This document shows, in pieces, positions 54,000 to 63,259 of a DNA stretch of 64,000 bases. Where the stretch lies: positions 5,797 to 69,796 of the forward strand of contig CAZUGQ010000014.1 in assembly GCA_964620125.1 (NCBI GenBank), written 5' to 3'. Below the pieces are notes generated by a model. That model did no database searches. It was given only the letters and a program-made list of their open reading frames with translations, and was not told the origin of the DNA. Source of the DNA: OLB6 sp964620125 (GTDB lineage: Bacteria; Bacteroidota; Ignavibacteria; Kapaibacteriales; Kapaibacteriaceae). The position numbers and the translations under genes were made by a program. Each line of letters begins with the position of its first letter. The first letter of the stretch is position 1.

Positions 54000-56291
54000 A
54001 TGAGTACCGTAACCCTGTTTCTACGATCTGCCTTACTGCTCGTAGGCCTGTTTGTTGGAGCCACTGCGCTCCAGGCTCAAGATGCCCCCGGTACGCCGGT
54101 GGAGTTTGCTGCAAAGTTGATTGAAACGAACGAAGGTGTTTCCGTCAAGCTCATGTGGATGGCCAACCGAACTGGTGGCGTACCTACACACTTTGACATT
54201 TACATCGCTGAAGGAGAAACAGACAATCTCGATGAGTTCCAGTTGCTGGACACACTCGAATCCGAGAACTCTTCCAACGGAATGTTCTACTATCAAACCA
54301 GAACACTGGAGCCCGGCGTTTACTCCTTCTACATTGTGGCTCGAAACCAGGGTGGCTCCAGTGAACGCTCCGTGATCAAGGTTGTAGAAATCAAAGAACG
54401 CGAGCCCAAACCAGAGAATGGTATTTGGATCGTTTCAAAGCGTGTTGCCGAGACTGAACCCGGTGAACCGTGGGAGTGGGAAGTTGAAATTGAAAAGAAG
54501 GGCGAGTTCACGTCAATCACCTATTCGCTTGATAATGAGCCCGATGGAATGGTCATCGACGAAGAAACTGGGGTGATTTCATGGGAGTCACCTACCGAAG
54601 GGCGCCATGTTTTCCTTATCAAGGTTACTGCAACTCTTGCCAACGGCGAAACCATCACTGTAAAGCAGGAATTTGTATTAGAAGTTGGGGATGATGACGA
54701 GCCCAACAAACCATGCGCCGAAGTTACTGGCACTGTTAAGTCAGAAAATGGCGACGTGATCATGGAAGCAATCGTTACCGCCTGGATGATTAAAGAGGGC
54801 GACAACAACAACGATGATTGGCATGCCGTTCAAAAGGCATACACGCGGCAAGGCACGTACGTGATGCCGCTGCAGCCTGGCACGTACAAAATCCGCGTGG
54901 AAGGGCCTGGCATTGTTGCTGAATGGTATGAAAACGCTGCTGAACTTGTTGATGCAAAAGACGTGGTGGTGACCTGCGAAAACCCGCGCAGCGTTGTTGA
55001 CTTTATAGTTGAAAAGAAGCCGGAACCAAAGACCTTTGTTGTTACCGGTCAGGTATACGATGCAGAAACGAATGGCGGACTGCACAATGCCTTGGTCATC
55101 TTTAGCCCCCGTAAAACCGAGAACCGTGCGGACTATTATCAGCGCGAGGTCAAGGCCGAAACAAACCATGACGGTTACTACGAGGCTAAGCTTATCGAAG
55201 GTGTTACATACGTTGCAATGTGTATCGCTCGCCCGTCAAACACAGTAAAGTCTGAATACATTCCTGAGTGGTACAACAACACTCACGATGCAACCGAAGC
55301 CACAAGCATTACGCTTACCGCCAACATGGATGGTGTAGACTTCCCGATGGACAAGCGCGAAACCTACGACAATGGTTTTGGTGGCAAGCTTGTTGACAAT
55401 GAAAGTGGTGAAGGCATCCCAGGAAAGGTCGTTGCCTATCAACTCACCAACAAGGAAGGTCGCGAAGAAGGTAAGCGCCACGTAGAGTCCGTAGCTACAG
55501 ACGACCAAGGTAACTACACCTTTACGAACCTTGAGCCTGGAACATATATCGTATTCGGAGTACCCATTGAACGTCCATGGGTTCCTGGATGGTATGTGGC
55601 TGGCGAAGCTGCTGCTGAGTCTTGGAAAGATGCAACCCGCATCGATGTTGGCGAGGTAATGCTCACCGTACAACACGACATTCGACTCGTGCAAGCCGAA
55701 AAGGAAAACGGACGTGGCCGTGTGCGCGGGCATTGTTATGATAACCGTGGTGGCGTTGTTGCCAAGGGCGACGGTGGCGTACAAGCGGCCATCCCGGTAG
55801 CAGGTGCACTAGTGATTGCCAAGGATGCAGCAGGTGTGATTGTGGACTTTGCCCTGGCAAACGAAGCTGGCGAGTTCTCGCTTGAAGAGCTTGGTATTGG
55901 GAACATCACCGTGACCGCAGACCGTATCGGTTATGATGAGTCCACCAGCGTCCTGTCCATCACCGATCAGCAACTGGATGTTGTTACTTCGTTCGGTATG
56001 AACCCGGTTGTAAGCAGTGTAGAAGTCCCAACGGATCTTGTTGGCACCACATACCATCTGTTCCCCAATCCAGCCACCTCCGCTGCCACGTTAAGCTTCC
56101 CAGCTTCCGGCGCAGCTACAGTGCATGTTGTTGACATGACGGGTACAATCATCTCCACACAATCCGTTCAGGCTAACGGAGGCACGGCCACCCTTCACAT
56201 CGAAGCTGCCACCTTCCCAGCTGGCATGCTGATGATTCATGTGAACAATGGCACGGCAAGCTTTGCATTGCCACTACACATCGTTCGCTGA
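54000..56291 (+). CDS. T9SS-exported protein with FnIII-like and carboxypeptidase-regulatory-like repeats, 763 aa
   Basis: AGGAGG precedes the ATG at 54000; the frame opens 22 codons earlier across the terminator and was not used. A signal peptide ends LQAQ. Residues ~30-130 look fibronectin-III-like (PVEFAAKLIETNEGVSVKLMWM...YSFYIVARNQGGSSERSV). Residues ~135-230 are an Ig-like/putative-Ig segment (YSLDNEPDGMVIDEETGVISW). At least four CarboxypepD_reg/SdrD-B-like modules follow (TGTVKSENGDVIMEAIVTAW; TGQVYDAETNGGLHNALVIF; GKLVDNESGEGIPGKVVAYQ; RGHCYDNRGG). The last ~85 residues are a T9SS tail (YHLFPNPATSAATLSF...FALPLHIVR). It is probably an extracellular surface protein; a strong terminator follows. 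Confidence 0.85.
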   Translation: MSTVTLFLRSALLLVGLFVGATALQAQDAPGTPVEFAAKLIETNEGVSVKLMWMANRTGGVPTHFDIYIAEGETDNLDEFQLLDTLESENSSNGMFYYQTRTLEPGVYSFYIVARNQGGSSERSVIKVVEIKEREPKPENGIWIVSKRVAETEPGEPWEWEVEIEKKGEFTSITYSLDNEPDGMVIDEETGVISWESPTEGRHVFLIKVTATLANGETITVKQEFVLEVGDDDEPNKPCAEVTGTVKSENGDVIMEAIVTAWMIKEGDNNNDDWHAVQKAYTRQGTYVMPLQPGTYKIRVEGPGIVAEWYENAAELVDAKDVVVTCENPRSVVDFIVEKKPEPKTFVVTGQVYDAETNGGLHNALVIFSPRKTENRADYYQREVKAETNHDGYYEAKLIEGVTYVAMCIARPSNTVKSEYIPEWYNNTHDATEATSITLTANMDGVDFPMDKRETYDNGFGGKLVDNESGEGIPGKVVAYQLTNKEGREEGKRHVESVATDDQGNYTFTNLEPGTYIVFGVPIERPWVPGWYVAGEAAAESWKDATRIDVGEVMLTVQHDIRLVQAEKENGRGRVRGHCYDNRGGVVAKGDGGVQAAIPVAGALVIAKDAAGVIVDFALANEAGEFSLEELGIGNITVTADRIGYDESTSVLSITDQQLDVVTSFGMNPVVSSVEVPTDLVGTTYHLFPNPATSAATLSFPASGAATVHVVDMTGTIISTQSVQANGGTATLHIEAATFPAGMLMIHVNNGTASFALPLHIVR

Positions 56292-56315
56292 TACACTAAC
56301 GTTCAATCATAAGCT

Positions 56316-56353
56316 AGCGGGTCCGGCATACTTTGCCGGACCCGCTTTATTTT
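56316..56353 (+). terminator. Strong rho-independent terminator just before the peptidase start
   Basis: AGCGGGTCCGGCA (56316-56328) and TGCCGGACCCGCT (56334-56346) form a perfect 13-bp stem with a 5-base loop, then TTTATTTT. The GTG start of the next gene is only 8 bases beyond the tail. Confidence 0.9.
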
Positions 56354-56361
56354 GGGTTCAC

Positions 56362-58329
56362 GTGCAAAAGCCCCTTTCCATCCTGTTCTGTGTGATCGTG
56401 TGCGCAAGTGTTTCATCCGCGCAGATGCCACCGATTTCATCACCTACCGAGTATCGTCAGCAGCCATTCGATGTGATTGATTATGACCTAAGCCTAACCA
56501 TCCGTGACCTGGAGAATCGGCAGGTTGAAGGGTGGTGTGCGATGCGGATTGAGTGGACGCAACCCATCGCAGAACCAGCGTTCCCATTCCATCTGCGATA
56601 TCTACGCGTTGATTCCGTACTGCTACAGGGAATCAGGCTCACTGTACATGAGCATGGCATACCAGATCTTGATACCTTTCACTACCGAGCAGTACTACCG
56701 AGCGCAGTGGAAGCAGGCGATACAACAATACTCACGGTATTCTACCAGGGAACGATGAACAGCGAAGAGGGCGATCAGCCGTGGGGGGGGGTGCATTACC
56801 AGGACAGTGTTTTGTACGCATTAGGGGTTGGCTTCCGGAACCCGGCGGTAAGTGCAACATCACATTGGATGCCCTGCTACGATCACCCTTCCGACAAGGC
56901 ACGCTTTCGGTGTACAATGCGAGTGGAGGGTAATTCGAACGCATGGGTATGGGCTGGTAGGAATGCTGTGGCTTCTGTTGGTGTACTGCGAACGGTTGAC
57001 ACAACAGAAAACATCGCAAGCTTTCAGTGGGAAGAAACACACCCAACGGCAACGTATCTATACACCTTCGCCGCTGGTCCGTTGGTCAAGCTCGTGCTAC
57101 CTACCTCAAACACCACTCCAATCGAAGTGTATTCTCTTGCTAGAGACACTGCTGCCTCGAGTGTGGCCTATCGGCTCGTTCCAAGGATGACGAACGTGTT
57201 TAGCGATTTGTACGGAGACTACCCATTTCACAAGGTAGGCTATGTGAACACCACACGTGGTGCCATGGAACATCAAACGCTTATCAGCTTCCCAATCAGC
57301 ATTGTCAATCGCAGGGACACGATCAACACAACTGCCGCACATGAACTCGCTCACCAATGGTTTGGCGACCTGGTATCGCCGCTAGACTTTCGGCATGCAT
57401 GGCTAACGGAAAGTTTCGCAACGTATAGCGAGGCTGCATGGGTAGAAAACGTGCTGGGATGGAATATCTACCTGGCCAGCTTATTGAATGGTGCTCGAGC
57501 GTATCAACTTAGAATTTCGCAGTCAGAGGGAGTGTTCCCGCTCTTCAACTTCCCGCGAGCAGCACCATCAAGTAACTATCCTGAAACCATCTATCGCAAG
57601 GGTGCCAACGTTCTGGCCATGGCACGCACCCTTGCCGGCACCGAGGCTTTCTACTCCGCGCTGCGACAGTATCTAACCAACCATCAGTATGGCACAGCTA
57701 CAACCTCTGATATGCAGGCTGCACTACGTGCGGCATTAGGCTTTCGCACCGATGCATTCTTTAACGAATGGGTGTATGGGATTGGGTGGCCGAAGCTGCG
57801 GGTAACCTTCACCCATTCAGGCAGCACATGGCAGGCAACAATCACTCAGGTGCAAAATGAGGAACACCAAGACTGGCCAATCTTTACAACGCTGCCACTC
57901 AACATCACGTATACACATCCCACAACAGGAAAACCCGTTGATACCGTGATCGTGATGGAAGGGGCTCAGCTTTCGTTAGACATCGCCGACAGTCGCGGAT
58001 TTTCTATCGATGGCGGAACGAAAAGTCGGTCCCTTGCACAGGTGCTGAGCACAACTTCGGTTCAGCACCACCGCGATCAAACAATCTCAGTGAACCTTCG
58101 GCCCCATCCCGTAACGGATAGCTTCTCAATAGATCGGATGCCATTCGATCGGCTAGCTTCAGTACAGATTGTCGATCTTGATGGCCGCACCGTGCAACAA
58201 TTCAGCATGGATGCTGATGTTGCAAGCAAGACAGTTGACGTAAGCTCCATACCCTCCGGCGCGTACATGCTGCATCTGCAGCAAGAAGGGTCCAACCCGA
58301 TTCCGATGCCACTGCATATCGTTCGCTAG
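56362..58329 (+). CDS. T9SS-exported M1-family metallopeptidase, 655 aa
   Basis: I chose the GTG at 56362 because it starts the signal peptide (VQKPLSILFCVIVCASVSSAQ) just after the terminator; the frame continues upstream through the terminator without a better start. M1 features are GAMEH (substrate N-terminus) and HELAHQWFGD, with a Glu 18 residues after the second His (LTESFATYSEA), giving the zinc site. The last ~75 residues are a T9SS tail (VDLDGRTVQQF...PMPLHIVR), whose end resembles that of the preceding gene. A run of nine G (56783-56791) encodes WGGV. It is probably a secreted aminopeptidase. No ribosome-binding site is seen. Its stop overlaps the convergent ABC permease stop within CTAG. 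Confidence 0.87.
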   Translation: MQKPLSILFCVIVCASVSSAQMPPISSPTEYRQQPFDVIDYDLSLTIRDLENRQVEGWCAMRIEWTQPIAEPAFPFHLRYLRVDSVLLQGIRLTVHEHGIPDLDTFHYRAVLPSAVEAGDTTILTVFYQGTMNSEEGDQPWGGVHYQDSVLYALGVGFRNPAVSATSHWMPCYDHPSDKARFRCTMRVEGNSNAWVWAGRNAVASVGVLRTVDTTENIASFQWEETHPTATYLYTFAAGPLVKLVLPTSNTTPIEVYSLARDTAASSVAYRLVPRMTNVFSDLYGDYPFHKVGYVNTTRGAMEHQTLISFPISIVNRRDTINTTAAHELAHQWFGDLVSPLDFRHAWLTESFATYSEAAWVENVLGWNIYLASLLNGARAYQLRISQSEGVFPLFNFPRAAPSSNYPETIYRKGANVLAMARTLAGTEAFYSALRQYLTNHQYGTATTSDMQAALRAALGFRTDAFFNEWVYGIGWPKLRVTFTHSGSTWQATITQVQNEEHQDWPIFTTLPLNITYTHPTTGKPVDTVIVMEGAQLSLDIADSRGFSIDGGTKSRSLAQVLSTTSVQHHRDQTISVNLRPHPVTDSFSIDRMPFDRLASVQIVDLDGRTVQQFSMDADVASKTVDVSSIPSGAYMLHLQQEGSNPIPMPLHIVR

Positions 58330-59624
58330 CGAATCCAGCGAACAATCTCTCGTAGTGTAGGCTTCTTGCCATACGATAGAATGCCAATGCGATAGATGCG
58401 GGCTGCAATCCAGATGGAGCCTTGGAATGCTGCAACCGTAAGGATAACGGATAACACAACCTGCCACCAGGGCACATCAGTGGCGGCAACACGAACCGTC
58501 ATCAGGATTGGCGTGAACAGTGGAAAGAGAGAAAGAATAACCGACAGGGAACTATTCGGTGCAGAAACCACACTACCAATGAACATGATCGTGAGGATGA
58601 TCGGCAATGAAATCGGAAGCGTTAGAGTTTGCGCATCCGCTTCCTGGTCGACTGCCGATCCTACCGCTGCAAACAAGGTTGCATACAGGAAGTAGCCCGC
58701 CAAAAAATAGAACGCAAACAGCAGCAAGCTTACCACATTCAGTGAGGGTATTGACAGATCGCCGATCTTCAACATGGACTGTTGGGCACCAACCTCAGGG
58801 CCTTGCATCTGCGCAAGTTGCTGCACCTGTTCTGGATCAACCCCACCACCGAATAACGCCGCTGCGGTTGCCATCACACCTGCACCTAGAACGATCCACG
58901 CTACCACCTGCGTAAGTCCAACAAGGCCGATACCAATCACCTTGCCCATCATGATCTCGTAGGGCCTTACAGACGAGGCAAGCACCTCCACGATACGATT
59001 AGCCTTTTCCTCCACTACGCCTCGCATCACCATCGTTCCGTACAGGAAGATGAGAACGTAAATCGCAAAGCCAGCAAAGTACCCGATTGCCGCAGAAGCG
59101 GTAGAGCTGTCTTCCTCGATGCCACGTTCGGTAATCTTCAGCGAGGAAAGCTCCACTCCTTGTTCTACCAGACCAATCACGGACGTATCCGTGCCTGCTC
59201 GCATCAACCTTGCCTTCACAACAAACGGCTCAACGTCGCTCTCAACCGACCGATCGAATGCAAACCCCGAGCCACCACGCGAGTACATCGTGAACCGACC
59301 ATGGTCGAGTACATCCTCTGGTATTACAACGTATGCTTGTAGCTTCTCCTGGCGAACATCATCGGCAAGTTGCTGCTCTGTGCGCCTTCCCGCTATCTCA
59401 TACTTGGCCGTGTCGGCCTTAACAATCAACTCTCCAACCGTATTGGACCGATCGAGCACGGCAATCTTGCCTTCTGTTCCATCGCCCGTAAGCAGAGCTG
59501 CCACAATTGGAAGGGCGATCATTACCAGCAGGCCAACCGGGCCTAACAATGTGGAGATCACAAACCACCGGCTACGAACGCGCGTTGTGAACTCGTGGGC
59601 GATGATAACGTTGATTTTACTCAT
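58326..59624 (-). CDS. ABC-2 type transporter permease (NatB-like), 432 aa
   Basis: An N-terminal membrane helix (VISTLLGPVGLLVMIALPIVAALL) is followed by an extracytoplasmic domain (about 45-175) and then about five more helices (FAIYVLIFLYGTMVMRGVVEEKANRIVEVLASSVRP; LVGLTQVVAWIVLGAGVMA; LLLFAFYFLAGYFLYATLFAAVGSAV). This is the plan of NatB/YhaP-type ABC-2 permeases. The ATPase partner is not adjacent. The start at 59624 fits MSKINVIIAHEF; a TATTTTG sequence stands 9 bases before the ATG, and there is no Shine-Dalgarno sequence. The substrate is unknown. Confidence 0.85.
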   Translation of the reverse strand: MSKINVIIAHEFTTRVRSRWFVISTLLGPVGLLVMIALPIVAALLTGDGTEGKIAVLDRSNTVGELIVKADTAKYEIAGRRTEQQLADDVRQEKLQAYVVIPEDVLDHGRFTMYSRGGSGFAFDRSVESDVEPFVVKARLMRAGTDTSVIGLVEQGVELSSLKITERGIEEDSSTASAAIGYFAGFAIYVLIFLYGTMVMRGVVEEKANRIVEVLASSVRPYEIMMGKVIGIGLVGLTQVVAWIVLGAGVMATAAALFGGGVDPEQVQQLAQMQGPEVGAQQSMLKIGDLSIPSLNVVSLLLFAFYFLAGYFLYATLFAAVGSAVDQEADAQTLTLPISLPIILTIMFIGSVVSAPNSSLSVILSLFPLFTPILMTVRVAATDVPWWQVVLSVILTVAAFQGSIWIAARIYRIGILSYGKKPTLREIVRWIR

Positions 59625-59685
59625 AGAGTACAGCAAAATACAGTGAAAGGGGGCTTAGGCTCTGTGCCCCTTGGTGCCGCATGTG

Positions 59686-59693
59686 TAGTTTTG
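59686..59693 (+). promoter_or_regulatory. Probable -7 element (TAGTTTTG) of citrate synthase
   Basis: TAGTTTTG matches TAnnTTTG exactly and is identical to the -7 element of tRNA-Thr. The -33 half is weak (CTGTG in place of TTG). The predicted leader is about 30 bases. The 105-base divergent gap 59625-59729 also holds an octamer copy at 59648. Confidence 0.6.
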
Positions 59694-59729
59694 CCGCGCC
59701 GAATCAGACATCCCACCTGGAGCATCACC

Positions 59730-61004
59730 ATGAGTATCCTTCACGACGCACTGAATGCACAAGCCGAATCACTCCGTAAGCGCAAGGCCGAACTACTTTC
59801 TGCCCATGGTGAAACACCGATTGCAACTGTAACGCCCGGTGCTGTTCTCGGAGGGATGCGCGGCATACCCGCACTCATCTGCGAAACCAGCAGCGTTTCG
59901 GCAGATGAAGGTTTGCGCATCCGCGACATTCCTATCATGGAACTTACTGGTATCACTCCAGAAGAAACGTTCTGGCTTCTGGTTACCGGCCAACGCGCCT
60001 CCGAAGCAGAGATCGCTGAACTGCAGGCTGTGTTCTCCCGCTACTATGCCATACCCGAATATGTGATTAGCACGCTGCGGGCCATGCCTTCGGACAGTCA
60101 TCCTATGACGATGCTGAGCGCAGCCCTGCTCACGATGGAGAGGGAGAGTGAGTTCCGTAAGGCCTACGATGAGGGAACCGGCAAGGACGACCTCTGGAAG
60201 TCGATGGTAAACGATGGTGTACGCCTCATCGCATCGATGCCAGGCATTGCGGCAGCAATCTATCGCATTCGTTTCAACAAGGGTGATGTGATTGCACCTC
60301 TTACCGGCGACCAGGATCTCTCCAACAACTTTGCGCATATGTTGGGCGTGAGCGATGATGCTTCGTGGAAGGACCTCATTCGCCTATATCTGGTGCTGCA
60401 TAGCGATCATGAAGGTGGCAATGTGAGTGCGTTCACCAGCTACGTGGTGAACTCTGCCCTCAGTGATCCATATTACTCCACCAGCGCAGCTCTTTGCGGA
60501 CTGGCAGGACCTCTACACGGACTTGCCAATCAGGAATGCCTTGCCTTCATTCTAGAAGTGAAGGAACAGTTTGGTGGCGTACCCACCGATGAACAGATCA
60601 GGGAGTTTACGTGGGAGCGTCTGAAGAGCGGTCAGGTGATTCCCGGCTACGGCCATGCAGTTCTGCGCGTAACAGATCCGCGCTTCACCGCTTTCCATGA
60701 GTTTGCGCAGCAGCACAACCTGCAAGACGACAATGTGCAGATTGTTCAGCGCATCTTTAATGTTGTTCCTGGTGTGCTGTTAGAGCACGGTAAGGCCAAG
60801 AACCCCTGGCCAAACGTTGATGCATACAGCGGATCGCTGCTCTATGCGTATGGCATGACGGAGTTCGACTTCTACACGGTGATGTTTGGTGTGAGCCGTG
60901 CTATCGGCCTCTGCTCGCAGATCATCGTCAATCGCATGTTGAACCTGCCAATCGTACGCCCAAAGAGCCTGACACTCGAAGCTCTTGCCAATGCAGTTGG
61001 CTAG
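59730..61004 (+). CDS. gltA: Citrate synthase (eukaryotic-like type)
   Basis: The enzyme condenses oxaloacetate and acetyl-CoA, the entry step of the citric acid cycle. The ATG at 59730 is preceded by TGGAG; earlier open codons are discarded. The start MSILHDALNAQAESLRKRKAEL, the middle GGMRGIPALICETSSV, the catalytic histidines (HSDHEGGNVSAFT; GPLHGLANQE), and PGYGHAVLRVTDPR are closest to the eukaryotic/mitochondrial-type enzymes, also found in Bacteroidota and Chlorobiota, rather than E. coli type II. Length is 424 aa. It is followed 18 bases later by a surface-protein gene. Confidence 0.95.
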   Translation: MSILHDALNAQAESLRKRKAELLSAHGETPIATVTPGAVLGGMRGIPALICETSSVSADEGLRIRDIPIMELTGITPEETFWLLVTGQRASEAEIAELQAVFSRYYAIPEYVISTLRAMPSDSHPMTMLSAALLTMERESEFRKAYDEGTGKDDLWKSMVNDGVRLIASMPGIAAAIYRIRFNKGDVIAPLTGDQDLSNNFAHMLGVSDDASWKDLIRLYLVLHSDHEGGNVSAFTSYVVNSALSDPYYSTSAALCGLAGPLHGLANQECLAFILEVKEQFGGVPTDEQIREFTWERLKSGQVIPGYGHAVLRVTDPRFTAFHEFAQQHNLQDDNVQIVQRIFNVVPGVLLEHGKAKNPWPNVDAYSGSLLYAYGMTEFDFYTVMFGVSRAIGLCSQIIVNRMLNLPIVRPKSLTLEALANAVG

Positions 61005-61022
61005 GCGAAACGCACAATAACA

Positions 61023-63203
61023 ATGGCTCGGCGTGGCTTTCTTCTCGTGGCTATGCTGGTGTGCGTGTACACCACACATGCACAACCAACCTGGCTACGC
61101 GTAACGTTCACACGCGAGGCAGCAACACTCAACGCTGTTTGCAGCACTCCAACGCGACACTTCATCGCCGTTGGTGAACATGGCGTTATACAGCGGGGCC
61201 TCGCAACAGACTCGCTCGTTCCCGTTGCCGGAGATCGCACTCTTCACACACTCAACGACGTGCTCTATCACCCGCAGTACGGTGTGATAACAGCGGGCAA
61301 CAACGGGCGTGTACTACGCAGTACGGATGATGGCCTAACGTTTTCGCCTGTTCAAGCCCCCTCTATAGACTTCACATGCCTTGCTACCGACTCCAGTGGC
61401 GTGGTGTGGGCGGGCACACGTGAAGGATTGTATCGTAGCACTGGGTGGCCGAGCAATGTTGAATGGGAGCGAGTAGGGGGCTTTGGCCAGATCACGGCAA
61501 TGCTTTGTGTAAAGCCGCATGAATGGCTTGTGGGGACGCTTGATTCTGCAGTATACAGGTTTAACGACCAGACTTTGGCAACAAGCCTGTGGTACAAGCA
61601 CGAACACTACACATCACGTGCGATGGTCAAGAATGGAGCACATGTAGTTGCTGCGTTTGGTGCATGGGCTGCACTGTCCTTGGACACTGGTGCCACGGTA
61701 GAAACCGTGCCACAGATCACGTTTGGGGGTTGCGAGGTAACAGGAATGACTGTGTTGCCAGATGGAAAAATTCTTGCTGCTGTTGATGGTGATGTAGGGG
61801 GGGGATTGTGGCTATCGGTAGACCCATACACGTTTTTTCGGAGTCAGCTTGGCAATCCCCGTCTGAGAGATGTAGCCGCCAACGATAGCACATTTTGTTT
61901 TGTTGGTACCGAGGGAACGTACATCGGGAATCTGAACAAGAAGTTGAATTCACGCGATTCGATTGAACGCTTGATGGCCAGGGCCAAGCTGCGTCAGGAC
62001 TATCATAGCTGGCAGGTGGTACGTGGAGATCGCAGACACTTGATGGCGCTTGGAGGGTTTGGTGAGTCGTCTGTGATGGAGAGCCTGGACAGCGGACGCA
62101 CGTTCAATGCAGCATGGATTGACACCTGCAATAGTGTTGACAGCAGAGACTTTATCGAGCCCTACGACCTGCTTGAATTGGAAGATGGTTCACACCTCTT
62201 GATTGCAGACACCGTGTGGACCGTCTGGCCAACCAGTGGCGAATCCCGGGCGTCGATACTTCGAAGAGAAGCCGGTGGAACCGAGTGGAAGCGGGTTGTT
62301 TCTACAAAGCGCGACTCGTTGATTCAACGCGGCACAGTTGGACCAAATGGTGTGGTGTTGTTGTGGGGTTACAAGAGTGCCTATTGGAGAAGCACAGACC
62401 ATGGCGCGTCGTGGACCAAACACAAACGTCCATTCAACGATACCATCTGGAGCAGCACCAGCCATGGGCAATTCATCTACGCCATGGGTTCTGCTCTGCA
62501 TGTATCAACAGATGCCGGTATCACGTGGCTTGCCGATCGCGTAGCTCCAAGCAAATACGGCACGATCAAAACGTTCCACACAGGTCGTCTACTTGTTACT
62601 GACGCCTACCACCGAACTCCAGGATTCTCTCAGGGATACCTTGCCTGGGTGTCGGACGATCAGGGTCAAACATGGAGAACCACACTTGCAGATACTGCCC
62701 AATCGGTAGCGTCGTTCGGCTATCGCGGTGCCACTTCAAAAACAAAAGGTCATGCTGGCATTGCGGGCACCAACCAACAGGTGCGCATCAGCACAGACTA
62801 CGGCGAGACGTGGACCATCACCTCAGTTCCCGCCCGCGACCCCGTAGACTTTGTCCATGCCTCCTTCACACCCGACGGTTGGCTTCGTGTTGCGGGGTTC
62901 AACAATGAGATGTGGGAGCTGGATATGAGCCAGATACCAAGCTCCGTTTTTGAAGAATACACGCTTACCGTTTCTCGCAAAGAGTTTCTAGCAAGTTTCA
63001 ACGGAGTTCAAATCAATGTGCAATCAGATCTGAGTTGTGGCTACTATGTACTTGTTGATTTGGCCGGTAGAGTTGCCATCAATGGAAAGTTTGATCAGTC
63101 AATCTTCTCGATTCCAGCTGCAGGGCTAACTGCAGGTGTTTATGGACTGGCGTTATCGGACGGTCGAGTTTATAAGCAGACCACTTTACTAATTGCAGAG
63201 TAA
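61023..63203 (+). CDS. Exported BNR-repeat beta-propeller protein with T9SS-like tail, 726 aa
   Basis: A signal peptide ends TTHAQ (residue ~21). The body has Asp-box/BNR-type repeats (STDDGLTF, SLDSGRTF, STDHGASW, STDAGITW, SDDQGQTW, STDYGETW), which build sialidase- or photosystem-assembly-like propellers; none of the catalytic sialidase residues can be assigned. The last ~75 residues look like a weak T9SS tail (YYVLVDLAGRVAINGKF, SIPAAGLTAGVYGLALSDGR). Two octamer copies (61355, 61475) and a run of eight G (61797-61804) lie inside. There is no clear ribosome-binding site. The 56-base gap to 63260 has no strong terminator. Confidence 0.75.
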   Translation: MARRGFLLVAMLVCVYTTHAQPTWLRVTFTREAATLNAVCSTPTRHFIAVGEHGVIQRGLATDSLVPVAGDRTLHTLNDVLYHPQYGVITAGNNGRVLRSTDDGLTFSPVQAPSIDFTCLATDSSGVVWAGTREGLYRSTGWPSNVEWERVGGFGQITAMLCVKPHEWLVGTLDSAVYRFNDQTLATSLWYKHEHYTSRAMVKNGAHVVAAFGAWAALSLDTGATVETVPQITFGGCEVTGMTVLPDGKILAAVDGDVGGGLWLSVDPYTFFRSQLGNPRLRDVAANDSTFCFVGTEGTYIGNLNKKLNSRDSIERLMARAKLRQDYHSWQVVRGDRRHLMALGGFGESSVMESLDSGRTFNAAWIDTCNSVDSRDFIEPYDLLELEDGSHLLIADTVWTVWPTSGESRASILRREAGGTEWKRVVSTKRDSLIQRGTVGPNGVVLLWGYKSAYWRSTDHGASWTKHKRPFNDTIWSSTSHGQFIYAMGSALHVSTDAGITWLADRVAPSKYGTIKTFHTGRLLVTDAYHRTPGFSQGYLAWVSDDQGQTWRTTLADTAQSVASFGYRGATSKTKGHAGIAGTNQQVRISTDYGETWTITSVPARDPVDFVHASFTPDGWLRVAGFNNEMWELDMSQIPSSVFEEYTLTVSRKEFLASFNGVQINVQSDLSCGYYVLVDLAGRVAINGKFDQSIFSIPAAGLTAGVYGLALSDGRVYKQTTLLIAE

Positions 63204-63259
63204 GTCTACATTTTTCGAAGTTCTACTCGATTTGATCACTCGTCATTGCCTGGTGCTTT

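Noticed and set aside
61023..63203. Sialidase assignment for the BNR-repeat protein
   Set aside because: Only Asp-box repeats are visible; I could not place the catalytic Arg triad, Tyr and Glu, so no enzyme activity is claimed.
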